Of a stretch of DNA of 64,000 bases, positions 41,897 to 51,045 are shown one piece after another (within the stretch, counting starts at the first letter, position 1; every line of letters starts with the position of its first letter). Under the pieces are notes generated by a model, which worked only from the letters and a program-made list of their open reading frames with translations, searched no databases and was not told the DNA's origin. The translations under genes were made by a program, and so were the position numbers. Source of the DNA: Flavonifractor hominis (GTDB lineage: Bacteria > Bacillota > Clostridia > Oscillospirales > Oscillospiraceae); assembly GCF_040095835.1 (NCBI RefSeq), contig NZ_JBBMFT010000001.1, positions 248,001 to 312,000 of the forward strand, given 5' to 3'.

Positions 41897-42373
41897 TTAG
41901 GCCAACGCGGTGTTTATGCGGGCCTCTACATCTTCATAACTGGCATTTTGGGAGAGAACGATTTCAGAAATCAAAATCTGTTTAGCAGAATGGAGCATCT
42001 TCCGCTCCCCGGTAGATAGCCCGCGTTCCTCATCCCGCAGCATCAGGCCCTTAACAACCCGTGCTACTTCCAGAAGATCCCCACTCTTCAGGCGGAGCAT
42101 ATTTTCACGATAACGTCGGTTCCAGTTCGGCGTCATGTCCACTTCAATACCTGGCATCGCAGCGATAATCCGATCGGCTTCCTCCCCTGGAATTACAGGG
42201 CGAACACCAATTTCTTCGCTGTTTTCCGTTGGAATCATGACAAGCATGCCACCCACCGGCAGTTTCAGAATATAATATTCCCGTACGACGCCATTGACTT
42301 TCTTCTGCACAATGCTGTCAATCACACCAGCACCGTGCATCGGATGAACGATTTTATCGCCTACCCGAAACAC
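41897..42373 (-). CDS. CarD-family RNA polymerase-binding regulator
   Basis: A 158-residue CarD/CdnL-type protein. The N-terminal RNA polymerase-interacting domain reads MFRVGDKIVHPMHGAGVIDS, followed by YILKLPVGGMLVMIP. The C-terminal helical domain includes NWNRRYRENM and LMLRDEERGLSTGERKML. CarD proteins stabilise open complexes at rRNA and other promoters. The start is GTG at 42373, in line with the family N-terminus and with GGGAGG upstream. It has a strong promoter and terminator of its own. Confidence 0.93.
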   Translation of the reverse strand: MFRVGDKIVHPMHGAGVIDSIVQKKVNGVVREYYILKLPVGGMLVMIPTENSEEIGVRPVIPGEEADRIIAAMPGIEVDMTPNWNRRYRENMLRLKSGDLLEVARVVKGLMLRDEERGLSTGERKMLHSAKQILISEIVLSQNASYEDVEARINTALA

Positions 42374-42434
42374 GATCTCACCTCCCAGCAAAACATTCCA
42401 GTCTGTATAGACTCATTTTCTCCTACTATTCTGT

Positions 42435-42463
42435 ATTATAGACACTTTTTTTGCTCTTTGCAA
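42435..42463 (-). promoter_or_regulatory. Sigma-A-type promoter of carD
   Basis: On the minus strand, TTGCAA (42458-42463) and a perfect TATAAT (42435-42440) are separated by 17 bases. Transcription would start about 55 bases upstream of the GTG. Confidence 0.85.
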
Positions 42464-42494
42464 GTGAATTTGTGTTTTCTTTTTGTAAAATAAG

Positions 42495-42536
42495 AAAAAG
42501 CAACGCTGTTTTTCTTAAAAACAGCGTTGCTTTTTT
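42495..42536 (-). terminator. Terminator of the murR-to-ispH/rpsA operon
   Basis: A long A/T-flanked stem with the core AAGCAACGCTGTTTTT paired to AAAAACAGCGTTGCTT has a 3-base loop and T-rich flanks on both strands. It lies 10 bases past the ispH-rpsA stop. Confidence 0.9.
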
Positions 42537-42546
42537 AGAGAAATGA

Positions 42547-44499
42547 TTACTCTTCGTTGACGTCGTCGCTGACATCCTCGTCCGGAGTGCCCTCCAACAG
42601 AGCACGAATGGACAGAGAAACTTTCTTATTGTCATAGTCGATGTCCGTAATCTTGACATCTACCATCTGACCCTCGCTCAGCACATCGCCGGGCTTGTCG
42701 ATACGGTGATCCGCAATCTGGGAGATGTGGATCAGACCGTCCACACCGGGAACGATCTCGGCAAAGGCGCCAAAGGTCATCAGCTTGACCACACGCACAT
42801 TGGCTACATCACCGGGCTGATACTTGCCGGTGAACACCGCCCAGGGATCCTGGCTGTGATCCTTCATGCCCAGAGAAATCTTCTTCTTCTCACGGTCGAA
42901 GGAGATAACATAAACCTCCACCGTGTCGCCCACGGAGACGACCTCGGAGGGGTGCTTGATCCGGGACCAGGACAGCTCGGAGATATGGACCATGCCGTCC
43001 ACGCCGCCGATGTCAACGAAAGCGCCGTAAGAGGTCAGGCTCTTCACGGTACCGGTATAGCGCTTGTTTTCCTCGATGTTGGCCCAGACCTCAGCGGCCT
43101 TGGCGGCACGCTCCTCGGCCTCCACAGCGCGGATGGAACCCACCACGCGGCGACGGGCACGGTTTACCTCGGTGATGCGCAGGCGAACCTTCTGCTTGAG
43201 CAGCTGGCTCATCGGGGTCTCGCGGGGCAGACCAGTCTGGGAAGCGGGAACAAACACGCGCACGCCCTTAATGGACACAACAACGCCGCCCTTATTCTCC
43301 TCGGTCACGACACCCTCAACGGTGGTGTGCTCTTCCTTGGCCTGCTCGATATCATCCCAGCTCTTCACAGTGTCAAGGCGCTTCTTGGAGAGGGTCACAA
43401 CGCCCTCCTGGTCGTTCACGCGCATGACATAGGTTTCGATCTCGTCGCCGACCTTTACCAGGTCCTCAACTTTGGCCGTAGGGTCGTCGGTCAGTTCGGA
43501 CACCGGTATGTAACCGGCGTGCTTGGTTCCGAGATCCACATAGATCTCAGTCGGCGTAATCCCAGTGACGACGCCCGTAACCTTCTCCCCTGTATTCAAA
43601 GTTTTGATCGACTTCTCCAGCATTTCAGCAAAGGATTCCTCGATCTCAATGTTTTCATCGCTCATTTTGTCATAGACCTCCTTTATAATCCACTCAGGCG
43701 TGGACGCGCCCGCAGTGATTCCAATAGAAGCCTTCCGACACAGGTTGGAAGGTTCCAGCTCCGCCGCCCGTTCGATCCAAACAACCATGGGACAGAGCGC
43801 CCCGCATAATTCCGCCAGCCGTTTGGTGTTAGAACTCTCCCGTCCGCCGATGACGACCACAGCATCGGATCGGGCGGCCAGAGCCTGCGCCTCAGATTGA
43901 CGTTTACACGTAGCATTACATATTGTATCAAAAATTTTTAAGTTTGTACACACTTTTTTTGCTTTTTCTACGCACGAATCCCAAATAAAACGGGTGGAAG
44001 TGGTTTGAGAGACCATTGTCAGCGGCATTTGGCATCGTTCAGGCGCTTCCTCCAGCCAGTTGGTCAGATCGGTCTCTCCGGACAAAATGACCGGATGACG
44101 GCACCAGCCAGCGATGGCCGTTACCTCCGGATGTGTGGGTGTACCCACGATGAGAACTTGCCGCCCTTCCTCCTCTGCCTGCACGGCCAACTGATGGATT
44201 CGGGAGACGTTGGGACAAGTTGCGTCGATAACCGTGCACGTTCGTTTTGCCAGAGCTTCATGGATGGCCCGGGCTTCTCCATGGGAGCGGATCAATACGC
44301 CGCTTCCCTCTGGTACCTCCTCTGGTGAGTGGACCAGTCCAATACCCTTGCGCTCCAGATACTCGATCACGTCACGGTTATGGATGATGGGGCCCAACAT
44401 GACACAGGGACGTCCGGTTTCCGCTTCTACTTCCGCCATATGGACCGCCCGGCGGACCCCGTAGCAGAAGCCTGCGGATTTAGCCAGTTCCAGCTTCAT
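42547..44499 (-). CDS. ispH-rpsA: Fused HMBPP reductase IspH and ribosomal protein S1
   Basis: A 650-residue fusion. Residues 1 to about 285 are IspH, the Fe-S enzyme that makes IPP and DMAPP. Its three cluster cysteines are in KSAGFCYGVRRAV, IDATCPNV and DTICNATCKRQ, and TAGASTPEWII closes the domain. The rest holds four S1 RNA-binding repeats (TGVVTGITPTEIYVDLG, VEGVVTEENKGGVVVSI, YTGTVKSLTSYGAFVDIG, ANVRVVKLMTFGAFAEI). This fusion is known in Clostridia. The ATG at 44499 gives the family N-terminus; it overlaps the plsC stop by 4 bases. Confidence 0.96.
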   Translation of the reverse strand: MKLELAKSAGFCYGVRRAVHMAEVEAETGRPCVMLGPIIHNRDVIEYLERKGIGLVHSPEEVPEGSGVLIRSHGEARAIHEALAKRTCTVIDATCPNVSRIHQLAVQAEEEGRQVLIVGTPTHPEVTAIAGWCRHPVILSGETDLTNWLEEAPERCQMPLTMVSQTTSTRFIWDSCVEKAKKVCTNLKIFDTICNATCKRQSEAQALAARSDAVVVIGGRESSNTKRLAELCGALCPMVVWIERAAELEPSNLCRKASIGITAGASTPEWIIKEVYDKMSDENIEIEESFAEMLEKSIKTLNTGEKVTGVVTGITPTEIYVDLGTKHAGYIPVSELTDDPTAKVEDLVKVGDEIETYVMRVNDQEGVVTLSKKRLDTVKSWDDIEQAKEEHTTVEGVVTEENKGGVVVSIKGVRVFVPASQTGLPRETPMSQLLKQKVRLRITEVNRARRRVVGSIRAVEAEERAAKAAEVWANIEENKRYTGTVKSLTSYGAFVDIGGVDGMVHISELSWSRIKHPSEVVSVGDTVEVYVISFDREKKKISLGMKDHSQDPWAVFTGKYQPGDVANVRVVKLMTFGAFAEIVPGVDGLIHISQIADHRIDKPGDVLSEGQMVDVKITDIDYDNKKVSLSIRALLEGTPDEDVSDDVNEE

Positions 44500-45110
44500 C
44501 GTCCGGCCTGAGGCTTCAATGCCTCGATGCGGCGCATCAGATCGTCCGCTACAGCATGATAATCCTCCGGTGTTGGTTTGCGTCCCTCTGGGGCGGCAGG
44601 ATAATAAGCCTCTCCAAATACCACCTGGTTCCAACGAAACCACCGTTTCTCAGCAGGGATATAAATTGGAACAATGGGTACTCCCGTGCGCAGCGCCAAC
44701 ATGGCAGCTCCTGTTTTTGCATCCCCAAACTCTCCGGATTGATGCCGAGTCCCTTCCGGAAACATGAGAAGCAACTCCCCTGCCTTCAGGTACTTCATAG
44801 CGGTTTTAATGGCACCGATGTCTGCTTTTCCCCGCTTGACACCAAAAATACCGCCATGCTTAAGGATCCATCCAAGAATAGGCCAGTGCATGATCTCTTC
44901 CTTGGCCATAACATGGATCTGGTAGGGCCAGCCCATGGCATAGGCTACAAACAAGGGGTCATTGGTTCGAGTATGATTGGCGCATAGAAGTGCTCCACTT
45001 TGAGGCAAATTTTGACGGTTAATACACTTTGTAGGCATTAACAGTCGAAAAACGGGCCAGATGACAATGTAAGCCAGAACGTAGACAATATTTTTCTTTC
45101 TTTTCTTCAT
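44496..45110 (-). CDS. plsC: 1-acyl-glycerol-3-phosphate acyltransferase
   Basis: A 204-residue acyltransferase that makes phosphatidic acid. It has an N-terminal membrane helix, the NHTRTNDPLF catalytic motif (NHx4D) and the FPEGTRHQSG substrate motif. It overlaps both cmk and ispH-rpsA by 4 bases. The cmk-plsC-ispH/rpsA order is conserved in Clostridia. Confidence 0.95.
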   Translation of the reverse strand: MKKRKKNIVYVLAYIVIWPVFRLLMPTKCINRQNLPQSGALLCANHTRTNDPLFVAYAMGWPYQIHVMAKEEIMHWPILGWILKHGGIFGVKRGKADIGAIKTAMKYLKAGELLLMFPEGTRHQSGEFGDAKTGAAMLALRTGVPIVPIYIPAEKRWFRWNQVVFGEAYYPAAPEGRKPTPEDYHAVADDLMRRIEALKPQAGR

Positions 45111-45784
45111 GCCTGCAGACGCTCCTTTATGATTTCCAGCAAAAGAGCAAGGCTCTCTTCCAGCGCGTTTCCCGTAGTATCCACCAACAACGCATCTTCT
45201 GCCTGACGCAGTGGCGCAGCGGCACGATTGATATCCTGTTCGTCCCGCTGAATTACATCGTGAAGCACGGTATCATAATCTGTCTGCTGTCCACGCTGCA
45301 CCAGCTCTTCAAAGCGTCGGCGAGCCCGATCCTCTGGAGAGGCAGTAAGGAAAATTTTCACGTCAGCCTGAGGGAGAACCACGGTCCCAATGTCCCGGCC
45401 ATCCATGATGACATCATGTTCTCTAGCCAGTTCTCGCTGGCGATCCAGCAAGAAGGCACGTACGGCCGGAATGGCCGAAACGCCGGAGGCATATCCCGAA
45501 ATAACATGTTCCCGGATGGCGTCGGTCACGTCCTCACCGTCCAGGTACATATGCTGAAGCCCGTCAGGGGCGTATTTCATCTCAATATGCAGTCCGTCCA
45601 GCAGGGCTGTCACACCTGCTGTGTCCTTTGGGTCTACGCCGGCACGATAGGCCCGCAGACCGACTGTACGATAGATAGCACCGGTGTCCACATAGAGATA
45701 GCCCAGTTTCTGGGCCAACAGTTTGGCCAGAGTGGACTTCCCCGCTCCGGAAGGGCCGTCCACCGCAATGCTTTTATGACTCAT
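45107..45784 (-). CDS. cmk: Cytidylate kinase
   Basis: A 225-residue (d)CMP kinase. The P-loop is AVDGPSGAGKSTLAKLLA; YVDTGAIYRTVGLRA and MDGRDIGTVVLPQADVKIFL are typical of the family. It sits in the operon with 4-base overlaps on both sides. Confidence 0.97.
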   Translation of the reverse strand: MSHKSIAVDGPSGAGKSTLAKLLAQKLGYLYVDTGAIYRTVGLRAYRAGVDPKDTAGVTALLDGLHIEMKYAPDGLQHMYLDGEDVTDAIREHVISGYASGVSAIPAVRAFLLDRQRELAREHDVIMDGRDIGTVVLPQADVKIFLTASPEDRARRRFEELVQRGQQTDYDTVLHDVIQRDEQDINRAAAPLRQAEDALLVDTTGNALEESLALLLEIIKERLQA

Positions 45785-47034
45785 TCTCCCCCGCTCCCTT
45801 CTGCTGTCTGCTGTGCTGCCGCCTTACCGGCCGCCCAACCGGTAGACCAGGCAATCTGAAGATTAAAGCCACCGGTATAGGCGTCTACATCCAGCACCTC
45901 GCCGGCAAAATAGACCCCGGGCAGCTTCTTGGACTGCATAGTGGTGGGATTTACCTCAGCGGTTTTGATACCGCCGGAGGTCACGATGGCTTCCTCTACC
46001 GGACGCGGCCCTTTGATATCGATGCGCAGGCATTTGAGAAGCTCCAACAAGCGACGGCGTTGGGCCTTGGTGATGGAGTGGACTTTTGCATCCCCGGGGA
46101 TCCCACTTAGCGCTCCAATTACCGGAACCATCAGCCGGGGCAGCAGCCCCTCCAACACATTATGAAAGTCTCGGTTGGCATTTTCTTCAAAATCCCGCAG
46201 CAGACGCTTATCCAGCTTTTCCTCATCCAGTGCCGGTTTCAGGTCCAGATTGATATAATAATGCTCTTGCTCGAAATCCCGCATATGGGCGCTGGCACTC
46301 AGAATCAGTGGACCAGACAGTCCAAAATGGGTAAACAATAACTCGCCCTGCTCGGCAAAAATGGTCTTTTTCTTCTGGTTTCGTACCTGGATAGCCACAT
46401 TGCGCAGAGAGAGTCCCTGCATTTTAGCACAGAATTCCTGTTCGGCAACCAAGGGAATCAGGCTGGGCTTGGCTGGCAGTACGGTATGTCCAATCGCCTG
46501 TGCCAGACGGTATCCGTCTCCAGTGGAACCGGTCAGCGGATAAGAGACACCACCAGTGGCAATGATGACTGCTTTACAGCTATAGTGTCCATGCTCTCCT
46601 TCCACACCGGTCACTGAATCCCCACTGTAACACAGGGAGAGCGCCCGGTCCTGTACGATGTGTACCCCAGATTTCCGTAATGCTCTCAGTAATGCATCAA
46701 TGATGTCCGAGGCATGGTCCGACTGAGGAAATACCCGGTTCCCACGTTCTGTCTTTAGGGGAACACCCTGCGCCTGGAAGAATGTTTTTACTTCCTCCGG
46801 TGGGAAACGGGTAACTGAGCTGGTCAAAAAACGGCTGTTATGGGGGACATTACGCAGTACCTCCTCCACAGTGCAGTCGTTGCAGACATTGCACCGGCCC
46901 TTTCCGGTGATGTAAAGCTTACGTCCCAGTTTCTGGTTGCGCTCCAGCAGCGTAACAGAAGCGCCTGACTGTGCAGCGGAAAAGGCGGCCATACAGCCGG
47001 CCGCCCCTCCGCCGATCACAACGATATCACTCAC
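45781..47034 (-). CDS. HI0933/YhiN-family flavoprotein
   Basis: A 417-residue FAD-binding protein. The Rossmann motif is DIVVIGGGAAGCMAAFSAA; GKGRCNVCNDC and IATGGVSYPLTGSTGDGYRLA are family signatures, and the C-terminal PGVYFAGEVLDVDAYTGGFN closes the FAD site. The reaction is not established for the family. It lies between murR and cmk with 4-base overlaps. Confidence 0.93.
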   Translation of the reverse strand: MSDIVVIGGGAAGCMAAFSAAQSGASVTLLERNQKLGRKLYITGKGRCNVCNDCTVEEVLRNVPHNSRFLTSSVTRFPPEEVKTFFQAQGVPLKTERGNRVFPQSDHASDIIDALLRALRKSGVHIVQDRALSLCYSGDSVTGVEGEHGHYSCKAVIIATGGVSYPLTGSTGDGYRLAQAIGHTVLPAKPSLIPLVAEQEFCAKMQGLSLRNVAIQVRNQKKKTIFAEQGELLFTHFGLSGPLILSASAHMRDFEQEHYYINLDLKPALDEEKLDKRLLRDFEENANRDFHNVLEGLLPRLMVPVIGALSGIPGDAKVHSITKAQRRRLLELLKCLRIDIKGPRPVEEAIVTSGGIKTAEVNPTTMQSKKLPGVYFAGEVLDVDAYTGGFNLQIAWSTGWAAGKAAAQQTAEGSGGE

Positions 47035-47906
47035 AATTCTTCTTCCACTTTCTCATAAACTTCATATTCATCCCAAATCTGTTCCAGTGTCTCAAATGTC
47101 TTGGACAGATCATCGTTCTTTTTCCGCCCGATCGCCACAATCAACGCATTGATCAGACTTAAAGGAGCCACCAGAGAATCCACAAAAGACGCCATATCAC
47201 TCTTGGCCAACATGGTCAGGGTAGAGACCGAAGCCAAAGGTGAGGTTTTGCTGTCCGTGATGGCAATAGCGGCGGCACCTCGGTCAAAGGCAAACTGCAT
47301 GGCCTTCACTGTGCGTCGGGAATAGCGCGGAAAGCTGATCCCGATGATCACATCATCCGGTCCGATGCGCAGCAACTGTTCAAACACCTCACTGGTGGAA
47401 GTGGCATGTACCACCGTGACATTGTCAAAAATCAAATTAAAATAGAATCCAAGGAAACTGGAGAGAGCTGCAGCGGAACGTACACCAAGGATGTAGATAT
47501 GACGGGCCGATACGATGGCGTTTACCGCCTGGTCAAATTGTTCCCGGTCGGTCTCTTCCAATGTCATATGGATTTTATCCATGTCGGACTGCATCACCAT
47601 GGACAAAATATCTTGATTGCCAATACGGTCGTTGGAGACCTCAATGCGCTGGATGGAAGTGAGTTTGTTGCGGATCATCTCCTGCAGTGCTTTCTGCATG
47701 GCCGGATAACCCTCATAGCCCAGTTCTGCAGCAAAACGTACTACAGTAGACTCGCTGACATTGACAGTTCGCCCAAGACGGCTGGCTGTCATAAAAGCTG
47801 CTTTATCGTACGATTCCAAAATGAAATGGGCAATCAGCTTTTGCCCTTTGGAAAATGTACTCATATTGCCCTGAATTAAGGACAAGATATCCTTTGACAT
47901 AGCCAA
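47031..47906 (-). CDS. MurR/RpiR-family transcriptional regulator
   Basis: A 291-residue regulator. The N-terminal HTH_6 domain (residues 1-77) includes FMTASRLGRTVNVSESTVVR; the C-terminal SIS domain has YILGVRSAAALSSFLGFY and IGISFPRYSRRTV and would bind a sugar phosphate. It opens the operon that goes on to cmk, plsC and ispH-rpsA, which it may regulate; its ligand is unknown. Confidence 0.92.
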   Translation of the reverse strand: MAMSKDILSLIQGNMSTFSKGQKLIAHFILESYDKAAFMTASRLGRTVNVSESTVVRFAAELGYEGYPAMQKALQEMIRNKLTSIQRIEVSNDRIGNQDILSMVMQSDMDKIHMTLEETDREQFDQAVNAIVSARHIYILGVRSAAALSSFLGFYFNLIFDNVTVVHATSTSEVFEQLLRIGPDDVIIGISFPRYSRRTVKAMQFAFDRGAAAIAITDSKTSPLASVSTLTMLAKSDMASFVDSLVAPLSLINALIVAIGRKKNDDLSKTFETLEQIWDEYEVYEKVEEEL

Positions 47907-47959
47907 TGACCTCCCGGTATCCTGCCTGTTGGGGGTGGATACGGTATGTGAATAAAATT

Positions 47960-47988
47960 ATGATAACGGGAATCCTCCCGAATTGCAA
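47960..47988 (-). promoter_or_regulatory. Sigma-A-type promoter of the murR operon
   Basis: On the minus strand, TTGCAA (47983-47988) and TATCAT (47960-47965) are separated by 17 bases. The spacer contains GGGAGGATTCCC, a small inverted repeat that could be a binding site. It lies in the 123-base gap before the regulator. Confidence 0.65.
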
Positions 47989-48029
47989 TGATTTTTTGCA
48001 AGCTGCGCCTGTTATCCTGCAAAATACCA

Positions 48030-48728
48030 TTATTTGTACAACATCTGCACTTCATCGGAATTGAGGTATCGCCAATGGCCCCTTGGAAGCGTTCCCAGTG
48101 TAAGGGAGCCTTCACGCACCCGCTGAAGACGTTTTACCTTCAGACCAGCGGCAGCGCACATCCGCCGGACTTGACGGTTACGCCCCTCATGGATGACTAC
48201 CGACAGTTGGTCAGTACCCAGCAGTTCCACGCGGGCAGGGTGCAGCGGTACGCCATCCAATTTCATCGGGCCGCGCAGGATAGGCAGGGCGGCAGGCATA
48301 TCTCCCTCAACCCAGACGTGATACTCCTTCTCAACTTCGTGGCTTGGGTGCAGCAGTTTTTGCGTCAGGGTTCCATCGTCCGTCAGCAACAATAATCCCT
48401 CTGAGTCTAAGTCCAGCCGACCTACCGGCCATACTCGTGCCCCGCAGTCTTTGATCAGGTCGGCCACCGTACGCCGTCCCTTTTCATCCGACAGAGTAGT
48501 CACATATCCTCTTGGCTTATGAAGCATAAGATAAGTACGTTCCACTGGCTTTTTCAACAGCTTTCCGTCCAGACGGATATCATCCCGCTCCAGGTCTGCC
48601 TTGTCTCCCAGCTGGGCTGCGTGGCCGTTAACTGTGACGCGTCCCTGTTCCAAATAATGTTCCGCTGTCCTTCTGGAGGCAATTCCGCAGGCGGAGAGGA
48701 TTTTCTGCAGGCGCTCTTCCACATACAC
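48030..48728 (-). CDS. rluB: Ribosomal large-subunit pseudouridine synthase B
   Basis: A 232-residue RsuA/RluB-type synthase. It has an N-terminal S4 RNA-binding domain (residues 1-60) and a catalytic domain with GRLDLDSEGLLLLTDDG, where the aspartate is catalytic. HKPRGYVTTLSDEKGRRTV and VVIHEGRNRQVRRMCAAAG are conserved. It lies after the scpAB-dacF group, as in other Firmicutes. Confidence 0.95.
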   Translation of the reverse strand: MYVEERLQKILSACGIASRRTAEHYLEQGRVTVNGHAAQLGDKADLERDDIRLDGKLLKKPVERTYLMLHKPRGYVTTLSDEKGRRTVADLIKDCGARVWPVGRLDLDSEGLLLLTDDGTLTQKLLHPSHEVEKEYHVWVEGDMPAALPILRGPMKLDGVPLHPARVELLGTDQLSVVIHEGRNRQVRRMCAAAGLKVKRLQRVREGSLTLGTLPRGHWRYLNSDEVQMLYK

Positions 48729-48745
48729 CCGCTCCTTTCATACAT

Positions 48746-48777
48746 AAGCGGAAGCGGCATATCGCCGCTTCCGCCTT
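48746..48777 (-). terminator. Terminator-like hairpin between dacF and rluB
   Basis: A GCGGAAGCGGC stem with its complement has a short loop. On the minus strand no strong T-run follows (TTATGTATG), so it may be only a partial terminator. Confidence 0.5.
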
Positions 48778-48781
48778 ATTT

Positions 48782-49936
48782 TCATGTCACACTGCTCAAA
48801 GAGTATAGGAAAGCAGCCGGAGACTGCTGTGCGGCCGGTCTGCCGCAGAGAAAATCCAACACCCGGTCAAACAAACCGCGTCCCGCCTGATCATTGCTTA
48901 CATCAGAGGAATAAAGCAGCTGGGTTTCCCCCACTACCATGCCGTTGAGTGTAAAGACCATCCGGCCGGCGCTTTCGCCCGCTGACACCGGCGCCTCTAC
49001 CGCCTCTGGCAATATAAACTCTACCTGTACCCGCTCTCCTTCTGCCAGAGGATACCAGACATCGGAGGACGTGCGTACGCGGACAAAACGGTTGAGACCT
49101 CCAGTTACAGGTACTGTCTGGACCTCACGATCCGCCAAGGCCAGCATGGTCTGGGGATAAGCAGAAAAGCCGTAGTCAAACAGTGCTGCGTGATCGGTCC
49201 AGTCATCCGGATCGTTCAGGGTAACAGCAATGAGCAGTTGTCCGTCCCGCTCTGCACAGGAGACCAGAGTGCGGCCCGCTTCATTTGTATAGCCGGTTTT
49301 GAGCCCCCGGCACCCTTCATAGCGCCAGAGAAGTTTGTTGTGGTTGGTGAAGCTGCGCCCGGCAATGGAGATGGATTTAGTCCCCACGATCCGTGCCAGC
49401 GTTTCGTTCTGCAGGACCACCCGTGCCAAAGTAGCCATATCGGCTGCGGTGGAATAATGACCCTCGGCGCTCAGTCCATTGGGATTTTGAAAATGGGTGT
49501 GTTCCATTCCAAGTTCAGATGCCCGTTCATTCATCCAGGTTACGAAGGTATCCACATCCCCCGCGCAAAAACCGGCTATTGCAACGGCAGCATCATTGCC
49601 AGAAGCCAGCAGCAGACCATAGAGTAAGCTCTCCAGAGTGAGTTCCTCTCCTGCGCGCAGATACATGGAGGAACCTTCAGCACCTGTCCACTCCGCCCGG
49701 ATGGTAACCATATCGGACAGTGTCGGATGGGATTCGACCGCTACCAGGGCTGTCATCAGCTTGGTGATACTGGCAATAGGGCGCTCCTGCTGAGCATCTT
49801 TGGCATAGAGTACCCTCCCGCTCGCACCATCCACCAGGATAGCCGAGGCTGCGGAGAGGTTAGGACCTGCCGCTTGGGCGTACGGCAGTCCTCCGCACAG
49901 GATAAGACACAATACAATAGCCAGGATTCGCTTCAA
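48782..49936 (-). CDS. dacF: D-alanyl-D-alanine carboxypeptidase (DacF-like)
   Basis: A 384-residue secreted penicillin-binding protein with a signal peptide (KRILAIVLCLILCGGLPYAQ to AQAAG). The S11 peptidase triad is SITK, SGN and KTGYTNEAG. A C-terminal PBP5-like beta domain follows. These enzymes trim peptidoglycan side chains, and DacF acts on the spore cortex in B. subtilis. Its neighbours ytfJ, scpA and scpB fit a DacF assignment. No long C-terminal anchor is evident. Confidence 0.92.
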   Translation of the reverse strand: MKRILAIVLCLILCGGLPYAQAAGPNLSAASAILVDGASGRVLYAKDAQQERPIASITKLMTALVAVESHPTLSDMVTIRAEWTGAEGSSMYLRAGEELTLESLLYGLLLASGNDAAVAIAGFCAGDVDTFVTWMNERASELGMEHTHFQNPNGLSAEGHYSTAADMATLARVVLQNETLARIVGTKSISIAGRSFTNHNKLLWRYEGCRGLKTGYTNEAGRTLVSCAERDGQLLIAVTLNDPDDWTDHAALFDYGFSAYPQTMLALADREVQTVPVTGGLNRFVRVRTSSDVWYPLAEGERVQVEFILPEAVEAPVSAGESAGRMVFTLNGMVVGETQLLYSSDVSNDQAGRGLFDRVLDFLCGRPAAQQSPAAFLYSLSSVT

Positions 49937-49978
49937 ACGGCATCACCTCAGGATAAACGGATGCCGCTAGTATGCCGC

Positions 49979-50419
49979 TTACCAGCCGGTTTTATCCTCC
50001 TCCTGCGTCTGATGGGTGGAGGCATTTTGATTGTCCTTATCCTGTTTCTCAATGAAACCGGTGATTTTGTCGATGACCTCTGGGACCATTTCCACCACTC
50101 GGTCTACCGTGCTGCCAGGGGCAGGCGCTACCGGCATAAGCTTGACCGTATCGCCTTTTACCACCAGAAAAGCTACTGGCGTCAGGTTCACACCGGCTCC
50201 CCCTCCGCCGCCAAAGGCATTGTCGCTCTCCGGCTTCTGGTTTTTGGTGGCAAAGTCGCTCCCGCCGGAGGCGAAACCGATGGACAGTTTGGAGATGGGG
50301 ATAATGGTAACGCCCTCGGCATGGATGGGCTGGCCCACGATGGTGTTTACATCTGCGATCTCACGAATTTTCTGCATGGTAGTTGTGATCAGTTCGCCAA
50401 TGGGATGTTGCTTTTCCAT
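49979..50419 (-). CDS. ytfJ: GerW-family sporulation protein YtfJ
   Basis: A 146-residue GerW-type protein: QHPIGELITTTMQKIREIAD, then a Gly-rich centre (GGGGGAGVNLTPVAFLVVK), and an acidic tail. In Bacillus YtfJ/GerW is a forespore protein needed for L-alanine germination. It lies 3 bases after the DUF2953 gene, an arrangement conserved in spore formers. Confidence 0.93.
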   Translation of the reverse strand: MEKQHPIGELITTTMQKIREIADVNTIVGQPIHAEGVTIIPISKLSIGFASGGSDFATKNQKPESDNAFGGGGGAGVNLTPVAFLVVKGDTVKLMPVAPAPGSTVDRVVEMVPEVIDKITGFIEKQDKDNQNASTHQTQEEDKTGW

Positions 50420-50422
50420 GAC

Positions 50423-51040
50423 TTAAATCGCCTCTTTCTGTTTGGTTGCTTGGGAGACTTCCCTTTTTTCCTTGGAATATTCCTTTAGAAGTCCTATCGC
50501 AGTGCCACCGGCAAGGAAAAGTGCCTGCCAGAGAGTTAATGTGGCGGCGGTGTAAAACTCAACCTCGGGTTGATGGCGGTCGAAATCTACCGCTGTGCGG
50601 ATCCGTCGGCCTTTTACATTGAAATTTTGCTCCACCAAAGGCCAAAGCATACCGATAGCTGCATTGATTCCACCAAAACTCAGCGCAGCCAACGCTGGAT
50701 CTAAGGCTGCAACGATGACATCCAGATAGACTACGTCAATGCGGATTTTACGTTTCAGCTGCCCAGCGGTCTGGGAAATCAGGGGCAAAAAGCGCTTTAC
50801 GTTCGTCCAAGAGATCCCGTTGCTGGTAAAGGAAGCTTTCTTGGATTTTTGTGGAGCACTCTGTTTGTGCCGGAGCATTGGTTTGCTTTTTTTATGTGGA
50901 TAGACTGTAAACTTGACCGGCCCAAGACCTACTCGTACCGTGATCCCGCTAGCAGACCCTCTCAGCTGTACGCCAAGGCGCAGCTGGCCCAGTAGAATCA
51001 GCACTGCTAGTATTATGCCCAGAATCACGAGCACCTGCAT
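50423..51040 (-). CDS. DUF2953 membrane protein
   Basis: A 205-residue protein with an N-terminal membrane segment (LVILGIILAVLILLGQLRLG) and conserved middle region (IRIDVVYLDVIVAALDPALA). DUF2953 occurs only in spore formers, beside ytfJ, and its function is unknown. It lies between scpB and ytfJ, all on one strand. Confidence 0.85.
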   Translation of the reverse strand: MQVLVILGIILAVLILLGQLRLGVQLRGSASGITVRVGLGPVKFTVYPHKKSKPMLRHKQSAPQKSKKASFTSNGISWTNVKRFLPLISQTAGQLKRKIRIDVVYLDVIVAALDPALAALSFGGINAAIGMLWPLVEQNFNVKGRRIRTAVDFDRHQPEVEFYTAATLTLWQALFLAGGTAIGLLKEYSKEKREVSQATKQKEAI

Positions 51041-51045
51041 GGGCG